From contig NZ_JAXQNP010000002.1 in the NCBI RefSeq assembly GCF_034427435.1, forward strand, positions 1,860,001-1,924,000: a stretch of DNA of 64,000 bases, written 5' to 3'. The position numbers were made by a program, and so were the translations under genes. Within the stretch, counting starts at the first letter, position 1. Every line of letters starts with the position of its first letter. This DNA comes from Nitrospirillum sp034427435 (GTDB lineage Bacteria > Pseudomonadota > Alphaproteobacteria > Azospirillales > Azospirillaceae). This document shows positions 58,114 through 64,000 of the stretch, one piece after another. The notes beneath the pieces are model-generated. The model was not told where the DNA came from. It saw only the letters and a list, made by a program, of their open reading frames with translations, and made no database searches.

Positions 58114-59082
58114 ATGGAAACGCGCGCCAGCTACGCGCTCGTCGGCGGCTTCATCCTGGCACTGACGGCGGCCCTGTTCATCGCCATCGTCTGGCTGGCG
58201 AAAGTCCAGTTCGACAAGGCGTCGACACCGTATCGCATCTATTTCTCCGGCTCGGTCACCGGGCTGGTGGCGGGCAGCCCCGTGCGCTATCGCGGCGTGG
58301 CGGTGGGGCGGGTCACCGACATCCGCATCGACCCCGGCAATGTGGAGCGCATCGAGGTGAAGGTGGAGGTGCCCAAGGACACCCCCATCAAGTCCGACGC
58401 CGTGGCCTCGCTGGAGCCGGTGGGCGTCACCGGCGGCGTCTATGTCGAGATCGCCGGCGGCAGCCAGGAGGCGCCGCTGCTGCGCGAGACGCAGAACAAC
58501 GTGGACGTCCCGGTCATCCCCTCGCGCCCCAGCAACATCGCCTCCCTGTTGCAGGAGGCGCCGCACCTGCTGGAAAACCTGATCAAGCTGTCGGACAGCC
58601 TGGCGGGCTTCATGACGCCCGACAACCAGAAGGCCTTCGCCTCCATGCTGGCCAACCTGGCCTCCACCGCCGGTGCCGCCAACGGCACGGTGCAGGACGC
58701 CGGCCACCTGGTGAATGAGCTGCGGGGCAGCGTGCGCCAGATCAGTCAGCAGACTGAGGCGCTGCTGACTGATACCCGCGCCACCGTGAACACGGTGGGC
58801 AGCGACGCCAAGCGCATCAGCGGCAACCTGAACCAGTCGGCGGAGGACGTGAAGGTCCTAACCCGCAACCTGAACCAGACGGTGGAACAGCTGCGCGGCA
58901 TGGTGGAGGAGAATCGTGGTCCCATCCGCGACTTCACCTCCAGCGGTCTGTACGACTTGACCCAGCTCATCGGCGACCTGCGCACGCTCAGCAATAATCT
59001 GTCGCGGGTGACCAACCGCATTGAGAACGATCCGTCCGGCTTCCTCTTCGGTGGCCGGCAGCGTGGCGTGGAGGTGAAATGA
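58114..59082 (+). CDS. mlaD: MCE/MlaD-domain lipid-binding protein
   Basis: 322-residue periplasmic protein with an N-terminal membrane anchor (YALVGGFILALTAALFIAIV). An MCE domain spans about residues 40-120 (VRYRGVAVGRVTDIRIDPG, then LEPVGVTGGVYVEI). A long helical C-terminal region of about 180 residues follows, rich in N-x-x-V/L patterns (GNLNQSAEDVKVLTRNLNQT), which may form a coiled assembly. It lies 20 nt after mlaF and overlaps the auxiliary lipoprotein gene. Confidence 0.94.
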   Translation: METRASYALVGGFILALTAALFIAIVWLAKVQFDKASTPYRIYFSGSVTGLVAGSPVRYRGVAVGRVTDIRIDPGNVERIEVKVEVPKDTPIKSDAVASLEPVGVTGGVYVEIAGGSQEAPLLRETQNNVDVPVIPSRPSNIASLLQEAPHLLENLIKLSDSLAGFMTPDNQKAFASMLANLASTAGAANGTVQDAGHLVNELRGSVRQISQQTEALLTDTRATVNTVGSDAKRISGNLNQSAEDVKVLTRNLNQTVEQLRGMVEENRGPIRDFTSSGLYDLTQLIGDLRTLSNNLSRVTNRIENDPSGFLFGGRQRGVEVK

Positions 59083-59762
59083 GGGGGGCCGGTAAGGGGG
59101 CGTTGACGGGCGCGCGCGGGGCGTTGACGCGCCGCCGCCTGCTGTCGCGCGGCATGGGGCTGGTGGGCGGTGGCCTGGCGCTGGGGGCGCTGCCGGCCTG
59201 CTCCATCTTCGAAAGCCCGCCGCATGTGGTGCGCCTGACGGCGGCGCGGGAGTTCTCGCCCGCCCCGCCGGTGGGGTGGCAGTTGCTCGTGGGCGTGCCG
59301 GTCACCACCTCCGTCCTCAACACCAGCCGGGTCCCGCTGCGGCAGATGGAGGCCGGCTTCGGCTATTTCGACGCCGAGTGGCAGGACCCGCTGCCGGAAA
59401 TGCTGCAGGGCCTGCTGATCGAGTCCTTCGAATATTCCGGCCGGATCACGGGGGTCGCGCGCGAGGGCTCGGGCCTGCGCGCCGATTATGTGCTGCTGAC
59501 CGACATCCGCGACTTCCAGGCCGAATATCCCCACTCGACCGTGGAGGACGTGCCGACCGTCCATGTCCGGGTGGAGTGCAAGATGGTGACCTTGCCCCGC
59601 CGCACCATCCAGGAAAGCCAGGGCTTCGAGATCAGGGTGCCGGCCAAGGGCACGGGCTTCACCGCCGTGCTGGCCGCGTATGATGAGGCCTTCCACATGC
59701 TGGCCCGCCAGGTGGCCGAATGGGCCTTGCAGCCCGGACGGCGCGCCGGCGGCGGCGTCTGA
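59079..59762 (+). CDS. ABC-type transport auxiliary lipoprotein (Mla-associated)
   Basis: 227-residue lipoprotein. A twin-arginine-like RRRLLSRGMGLVGGGLALG precedes the lipobox LPAC (Cys about residue 41). The mature domain has SRVPLRQMEAGFGYFDAEWQ and IESFEYSGRITGVAREGSG, as in the ABC_trans_aux/PqiC-type family. These proteins work with MCE transporters at the outer membrane. It overlaps mlaD by 4 nt and replaces the usual mlaC position. Confidence 0.85.
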   Translation: MRGAGKGALTGARGALTRRRLLSRGMGLVGGGLALGALPACSIFESPPHVVRLTAAREFSPAPPVGWQLLVGVPVTTSVLNTSRVPLRQMEAGFGYFDAEWQDPLPEMLQGLLIESFEYSGRITGVAREGSGLRADYVLLTDIRDFQAEYPHSTVEDVPTVHVRVECKMVTLPRRTIQESQGFEIRVPAKGTGFTAVLAAYDEAFHMLARQVAEWALQPGRRAGGGV

Positions 59763-59782
59763 CGCGGGAAGGGACCAGCCCC

Positions 59783-60562
59783 ATGCCCTTCCTTCGTGGG
59801 GCCGACAGCGGCGCTTCCATCATCGACGGCCTCCCCTCCGATACCTTGGCGCGCCTGGTCGAGGCGGCGCGCGAGGTGGCGCTGTGCGCCCGGGTGTTGG
59901 CCAAGACCGGCGACACGGTGCTGAGCGAGGCGATGCAGGACGCCGTGCCGCCGTTCGTTCCGTGGCAGCACCATCCGCCCGGCGACGTTTACGACAGCGA
60001 ATACCACGCGCAATACTACTTCCACGCCCACCCGGAGTCGGAGCTGGTTGGGGAGGAGGTCGGGCACTTTCACACCTTCATGCGGCCGTTGGGCATGCCC
60101 GACGGCGTGGTGCCCGCCCCCCTGCCGGATCTGCAGCCGGACACCGACGGCAATGGCGCCCTCAGCCATCTCGTGGGCATTTCCGTCGATGGCATGGGCC
60201 GGGTGACGCGGCTGTTCACCACCAACCGGTGGGTGACGGGGGAAACCTGGTATGCCGCCGATGACGTCGTGCGCATGCTGGAGGGGTTCCAGATCGACCA
60301 CGCGCGGCCATCCTGGCCGCTCAACCGTTGGATCACGGCGCTGGTCAGCCTGTACCGCGATGAAATCGCTGAACTTTTGCGGGAGCGGGACGCGACGGTC
60401 GCCCGTTGGCAGGCGGACCACCCGGGCAGTTACGTCTATGACGACCGCGGCTTGGAGGTGACCTCCGAGCGTCTGGTCGACGTGGAGGCGCGCATCCAGG
60501 ACCTGGAGCGTGCGCTGCGCCGCCGGAACCGGCGGCAGTCCGCCGCCACCGATCCGGCCTGA
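59783..60562 (+). CDS. Conserved hypothetical protein downstream of the Mla genes
   Basis: 259-residue protein of unknown function, without signal peptide. It is rich in His and aromatic residues in its first half (WQHHPPGDVYDSEYHAQYYF, EVGHFHTFMRPLGMP), which could be a metal site. Then come HLVGISVDGMGRVTRLFTTN, RWVTGETWYAADDVVRML and ARPSWPLNRWITALVSLYRD, and a charged coiled C-terminus (VEARIQDLERALRRRNRRQ). AAGGGA precedes ATG 59783, 20 nt after the lipoprotein gene, so it may belong to the Mla operon. Confidence 0.75.
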   Translation: MPFLRGADSGASIIDGLPSDTLARLVEAAREVALCARVLAKTGDTVLSEAMQDAVPPFVPWQHHPPGDVYDSEYHAQYYFHAHPESELVGEEVGHFHTFMRPLGMPDGVVPAPLPDLQPDTDGNGALSHLVGISVDGMGRVTRLFTTNRWVTGETWYAADDVVRMLEGFQIDHARPSWPLNRWITALVSLYRDEIAELLRERDATVARWQADHPGSYVYDDRGLEVTSERLVDVEARIQDLERALRRRNRRQSAATDPA

Positions 60563-60805
60563 CATACCCAAGGGGGGCGCCTGGGAGGAGGACACCCGGG
60601 ACAAGGCGCAGAATATCACCCAAATGGCGTTGGCCAAGATGGGGAAGGCTGTATTATTAATGACAGTGGTGACCCGGTGCCCATCGGGGACACCTAATTG
60701 TGGCGAAACCTGGCGCCCTCCATTCCTGTCGCGCGATATCGTCGGCGGGAGGCGATGACAAGCCAGGTGGCCGGCCGGTAGCGAAGGGAGCGGGTTGCCC
60801 TGCCA

Positions 60806-61912
60806 ATGTCCGAGACCTTGACGCATCAGGATGTGCAACGGCTTTTGGCCGATCCATCCGCCACGACACGGGCCGAAATGGCCACCAAGGTCGCCGCCCA
60901 GTTCGGCGCCGACCAGCTTTCCCCGTCCGAGCGGGCCTTGGCCGAGGACATCGTCCGCCTGATGGCCCGGGACGCCGCCGTGCGTGTCCGGTCCGCCCTG
61001 TCGGAAAGCCTGAAGACCTATCCCGCGATTCCCCGCGACGTGGCGCTGCAACTGGCGCGCGACGTGGAGGAGGTGTCGCTGCCCTTCATCGAGGTCTCGG
61101 CGGTCCTGACCGACGCCGATCTGATCGAGCTGATCAAGACCGGATCGGACGCGAAACAATCGGCCGTGGCCAAGCGGCCCGAGGTGTCCGAGGGCGTGGC
61201 CGACGTGCTGGTGGAAACGGGGGCGGAAACCGCCGTCGCCACCCTCATGGGCAACGAGGCCGCCCGGGTGACGGAGGCCGCGCTGACCCGCGTGCTGAAC
61301 CGTTTCCCCAAGAGCGACGCCGTCCACGCCCCCCTGATCGAGCGGGGCAGCCTGCCGGTCACCATCGCCGAGCGGCTGGTGACCATGGTGTCGGAACAGC
61401 TGCGCGAACGGCTGGTGGAACGGCATGAGCTGCCGGCCGACGTGGCCAGCGACATCGTCCTGCAAGGCCGGGAGAAGGCGACCTACGGGCTGGTGGGTGT
61501 CGCCACCGACGCCCAGCTGGAAACGCTGGTGGAGCAGCTCTACCGCAACGGCCGTCTGTCGCCGTCACTGCTGCTGCGGTCGCTGTGCATGGGCGACGTC
61601 GCCTTTTTCGAGGTGGCGCTGGCGCAGTTGGCCCGCATCCCCACGCCCAACGCCCGCATGCTGATCCATGACGCCGGCAAGCTGGGCATGAAGGCGCTGT
61701 TCGACCGCACCGGCATGCCGCAGTCCATCTATCCGGCCATCAAGGTGGCGCTGGACGTCGCCAGCGAGACGGAATTCGATGGCGGGGAGCATGACCTGGA
61801 GCGCCATCGCCGCAAGATGCTGGAGCGCATCCTCACCCAGTTCGAGGAAATGGCCAGCGATGACCTGGATTACCTGCTGAGCAAGCTGACAGACCTGACC
61901 ACCAAGGTCTGA
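60806..61912 (+). CDS. DUF2336-domain protein
   Basis: 368-residue cytosolic all-helical protein of the DUF2336 family, common in Alphaproteobacteria and possibly HEAT-like. Repeated helix pairs include AAVRVRSALSESLKTYPAIP, SLPFIEVSAVLTDADLIELI, AKQSAVAKRPEVSEGVADVL and AVHAPLIERGSLPVTIAERL. A more conserved C-terminal part begins at about residue 240 (LSPSLLLRSLCMGDVAFFEV). Some family members act in motility or signalling; the role here is unknown. It is followed after 4 nt by a beta-lactamase gene and is probably co-transcribed. Confidence 0.9.
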   Translation: MSETLTHQDVQRLLADPSATTRAEMATKVAAQFGADQLSPSERALAEDIVRLMARDAAVRVRSALSESLKTYPAIPRDVALQLARDVEEVSLPFIEVSAVLTDADLIELIKTGSDAKQSAVAKRPEVSEGVADVLVETGAETAVATLMGNEAARVTEAALTRVLNRFPKSDAVHAPLIERGSLPVTIAERLVTMVSEQLRERLVERHELPADVASDIVLQGREKATYGLVGVATDAQLETLVEQLYRNGRLSPSLLLRSLCMGDVAFFEVALAQLARIPTPNARMLIHDAGKLGMKALFDRTGMPQSIYPAIKVALDVASETEFDGGEHDLERHRRKMLERILTQFEEMASDDLDYLLSKLTDLTTKV

Positions 61913-61916
61913 CGCG

Positions 61917-62924
61917 ATGCGCAAACCGCTCCTGGGTGCGGCTTGCGCCGCGTTCTTCACCCTTGCGGTCACCCTGTCCTCGGCCGCCGCCGGAACGCTG
62001 GACATGCGCGGCCTTCAGGCCCGCCTGGACCGGCTCGCCCATGATTTCCCGGGACGGGCCGGTGTCGCGGTGCGTGATCCGGCCACGGGTGCCGTGGCCG
62101 GGATCAGGGCGGACCAGCGCTTCCCCGAGCAAAGCGTGTTCAAGCTGACCGTCGCCATCGCCCTCTTGGACCTGGTGGACAAGGGGGCCATGGACCTCGA
62201 CCACAAGGTCACGCTCTACCCAGAGGATCGGTCCGTCTATTGGCAGCCCCTGGCCAAGAACATCACGCCCGCCGGTTGGACCACCACGCTGGGGGACCTT
62301 ATGGTCCGCATGGTGGCGGACAGCGACAACATCGCCGCCGACACGGTGCTGCGCCTGATCGGCGGTCCGGCGACGGTGCAGGCGGCCCTGAATGCCCGGG
62401 GGCTGGACGGCATCCGTGTGGACCGGGACGAACGTCACCTGCAAAGCGACATCCTGGGCCTGACCTGGACGGACGCCTACCGGGAGCCGGCGGCGTTCCA
62501 GGCCGCCGCCGAGGCCGTGCCCACGGCCACCCGCATCGCCAAGCGGGACGCGTACCTGGGCGATCCCCGCGACACGGCCACGCCCGCGGGCATGGCCGTG
62601 CTGCTGGAACGGCTGAACAAGGGCGACCTGCTGAGCCCCGCCAGCACCCGTCGTTTGCTGGACATCCTGGACCAGACGACGACCCAGCCCCATCGCCTGA
62701 AGGCGGGCCTGGGTGCCGGCTGGGCGGTGGCGCACAAGCCGGGCGCCGGCCCCTCTGTCGAGGGCGTGACGCTGGCCAACAACGATGTGGGCCTGATGAC
62801 GGCGCCCGACGGCCGCCGGTACGCCGTGGCCGTCTATGTCGCCAGCGTTCGCGGCCCACGGGAGACGGCGGACGCCTTCATCGCCGCCGTGGCGCGCGCC
62901 GTGGTCGAGTCCTGGCGGGCCTGA
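61917..62924 (+). CDS. bla: Class A beta-lactamase
   Basis: 335-residue exported serine hydrolase. Signal peptide ends near SSAAAG. Active-site motifs are SVFK (Ser-x-x-Lys), ADSDNIAAD (Ser-Asp-Asn), and RDERHLQSD, with the likely general-base Glu. The Lys-Thr-Gly motif is replaced by HKPGAG (Lys-Pro-Gly), which is unusual and could change activity. It starts 4 nt after the DUF2336 stop without its own strong ribosome site, suggesting coupling. No AmpR-type regulator is adjacent. Beta-lactam hydrolysis is inferred. Confidence 0.88.
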   Translation: MRKPLLGAACAAFFTLAVTLSSAAAGTLDMRGLQARLDRLAHDFPGRAGVAVRDPATGAVAGIRADQRFPEQSVFKLTVAIALLDLVDKGAMDLDHKVTLYPEDRSVYWQPLAKNITPAGWTTTLGDLMVRMVADSDNIAADTVLRLIGGPATVQAALNARGLDGIRVDRDERHLQSDILGLTWTDAYREPAAFQAAAEAVPTATRIAKRDAYLGDPRDTATPAGMAVLLERLNKGDLLSPASTRRLLDILDQTTTQPHRLKAGLGAGWAVAHKPGAGPSVEGVTLANNDVGLMTAPDGRRYAVAVYVASVRGPRETADAFIAAVARAVVESWRA

Positions 62925-62958
62925 ACTGGGCGGGCCTAAGCTGGGCGGGCCTGAGGGG
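62914..62958. repeat. Three 15-bp tandem repeats spanning the beta-lactamase stop
   Basis: Units GGCGGGCCTGAACTG (62914), GGCGGGCCTAAGCTG (62929) and GGCGGGCCTGAGGGG (62944) are in tandem. The first contains the TGA stop of the beta-lactamase gene. Confidence 0.8.
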
Positions 62959-62994
62959 GCGGAGACTAGAGCCGGGCGGGCTTCACGCGCCGGG

Positions 62995-63648
62995 TCATTC
63001 CTGGGGAGGCGGCTTGGCCACACCCTGGATCTTCTCCGCCATGCGGCCCAACTCCAGCAGGGATGTCGCCTCCATCTTGCGCATGAGTTGCGCGCGGCAG
63101 ATCTTCACGGTGATTTCACTCAGGTTCAGCGTGGCCGCGATCTGCTTGGACAATTGTCCCTTCAGGATCATGTCCATGACCTGCCGCTGGCGCGGCGACA
63201 GGCTTTGGTAGCGGCCATACACGTCCGAAACCTTGGCCTTTTCCGCCCGGCGGGCCGCGCTTTTCGCCAAGCCCGCATAGATCGCGTCCAGCAAGTCCTG
63301 TTCCTTGAACGGCTTGGTCAGGAACTCGATGGCACCGGCCTTCATGGCGCGGACGGACATGGGGATGTCGCCATGGCCGGTGATGAACACCACCGGGATT
63401 TCCTCATGCGCCGGTGCGAAAGCCTCCTGGAAATCCAGGCCGTTCTGGCCGGGCATCCGGATGTCCAGCACCAGGCACAGCGGCATGCCGGGCAGGGGCC
63501 AATCCAGGAATTCCTGCGTCGAGGCGAAGGCGTGGACTGGCAGGTCGAGGGAGTTGAATAGGTTGGTCAGTGCCTTGCGCACGGAGGGATCGTCATCAAC
63601 GACGATGATGGCGCCTTTGGCTTCGAGGGACGATTGAGGGGCGGTCAT
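62995..63648 (-). CDS. FixJ/LuxR-family response regulator
   Basis: 217-residue response regulator. In the receiver domain the acidic pocket is VVDDDPSVRKAL, phospho-Asp lies in LVLDIRMPGQNG, and FITGHGDIPMSVRAMKAGA with Lys in FLTKPF is typical of FixJ. The C-terminal LuxR-type helix-turn-helix is SLSPRQRQVMDMILKGQLSK and LNLSEITVKICRAQLMRKM. It overlaps the upstream kinase gene by 4 nt, so the two form a pair. Target genes are unknown. Confidence 0.94.
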   Translation of the reverse strand: MTAPQSSLEAKGAIIVVDDDPSVRKALTNLFNSLDLPVHAFASTQEFLDWPLPGMPLCLVLDIRMPGQNGLDFQEAFAPAHEEIPVVFITGHGDIPMSVRAMKAGAIEFLTKPFKEQDLLDAIYAGLAKSAARRAEKAKVSDVYGRYQSLSPRQRQVMDMILKGQLSKQIAATLNLSEITVKICRAQLMRKMEATSLLELGRMAEKIQGVAKPPPQE

Positions 63649-64000
63649 GGTGTCTTCTTCCTCTCGCCGGGCACGGTGAAATGGAAGGTCGCGCCGGCTG
63701 TTCTGTTGGGCGTCGCCCAGATGGCGCCGCCATGGCTTTCAATGATGGAGCGGCATATGGAAAGCCCTATGCCCATGCCGCCCTGCTTGGTTGATTTGAA
63801 GGCGTCGAACAGGGTGCCCATGCCGCCCGGGGCGATGCCGATCCCGTCGTCCTCGACCCTGACCAGGACATCGTCCTTGTCGCGCGTCGAGGACTCGATC
63901 CTGATTTCGCGCTTGCTCCCCGGGGCCGCGTTGATCGCGTCCACGGCATTCGTTAGCAGGTTGAGCACGACCTGTTGCAGTTGGACGTGATCGCCGAAGA
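63645..64000 (-). CDS. FixL-like sensor histidine kinase (C-terminal part)
   Basis: Only the last ~118 residues are inside the window; the start lies beyond the right edge. The visible HATPase domain has GDHVQLQQVVLNLLTNAVDA (N box), VRVEDDGIGIAPGG (G1), GGMGIGLSICRSIIESHGG (G2) and a typical end ATFHFTVPG. The sequence style matches kinases of the FixL/NtrB-like group. The sensor part cannot be seen, so the signal is unknown. It overlaps the FixJ-like regulator by 4 nt. Confidence 0.88.
   Translation of the reverse strand, partial: FGDHVQLQQVVLNLLTNAVDAINAAPGSKREIRIESSTRDKDDVLVRVEDDGIGIAPGGMGTLFDAFKSTKQGGMGIGLSICRSIIESHGGAIWATPNRTAGATFHFTVPGERKKTP

Overview
This window looks like chromosomal DNA of a high-GC alphaproteobacterium, most likely of the Rhodospirillales/Azospirillaceae type. 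The basis is strong G/C at third codon positions, a C4-pathway 5-aminolevulinate synthase with an FNR/FixK-type box upstream, three methyl-accepting chemotaxis proteins, a DUF2336 protein, a FixL/FixJ-like pair and many two-component parts. The genus is an inference. No rRNA, tRNA, CRISPR array, integrase or intact transposase was seen.

Layout. 1-4732 is one giant minus-strand gene, truncated by the left edge. It encodes a protein made almost entirely of octapeptides (24-nt DNA repeat) arranged in higher-order units of 7, 10 or 13 octads, and it has a hairpin-rich leader. 5.2-20.3 kb is mostly core genome: a chemoreceptor, argC, a gamma-carbonic-anhydrase-like protein, an HPt/pseudo-receiver protein, hemA, a MocR regulator lacking its PLP lysine, a PepSY protein divergent from a two-component system, an M20 amidohydrolase and a CapD/FlaA1-type enzyme. 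20.6-22.2 kb holds a hypothetical gene and an orphan BglII-type endonuclease.

22.2-37.7 kb is rich in polyamine genes: a PuuB-like oxidase, a PuuA-like ligase, a glutathionylspermidine-synthase-like enzyme with a YgiB-like lipoprotein, the PotFGHI putrescine importer and agmatine deiminase. A chemoreceptor, a PAP2 phosphatase, an acetyltransferase and a KefB-like antiporter are interspersed. 37.8-39.8 kb carries a lower-GC Tat-exported tyrosinase. It is flanked by two copies of a short segment matching the 3' end of agmatine deiminase, so it looks acquired. 39.8-41.8 kb holds a bestrophin-like channel between two paralogous secreted cysteine-motif proteins.

42.5-45.6 kb is one operon: catalase-family peroxidase, cytochrome b561, ECF sigma factor and anti-sigma factor, with a candidate ECF promoter inside a perfect inverted repeat. 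45.7-53.5 kb has a NIT-like chemoreceptor, an MFS exporter, a large TonB-dependent receptor behind a cluster of ATGAC/GTCAT motifs, and a ClpP paralogue. 53.7-55.9 kb has an SsuBC/TauBC-like ABC pair without a binding protein, then apt. 56.1-59.8 kb is an Mla-type lipid transport operon (STAS-MlaE fusion, MlaF, MlaD, auxiliary lipoprotein) followed by a conserved hypothetical. 60.8-62.9 kb is a DUF2336 protein plus a class A beta-lactamase. The right edge cuts a FixL-like kinase that overlaps its FixJ-like regulator.

The least explained items are the octad-repeat protein with its leader, the paired cysteine-motif proteins around the bestrophin gene, and the tyrosinase segment bounded by agmatine deiminase 3' ends.
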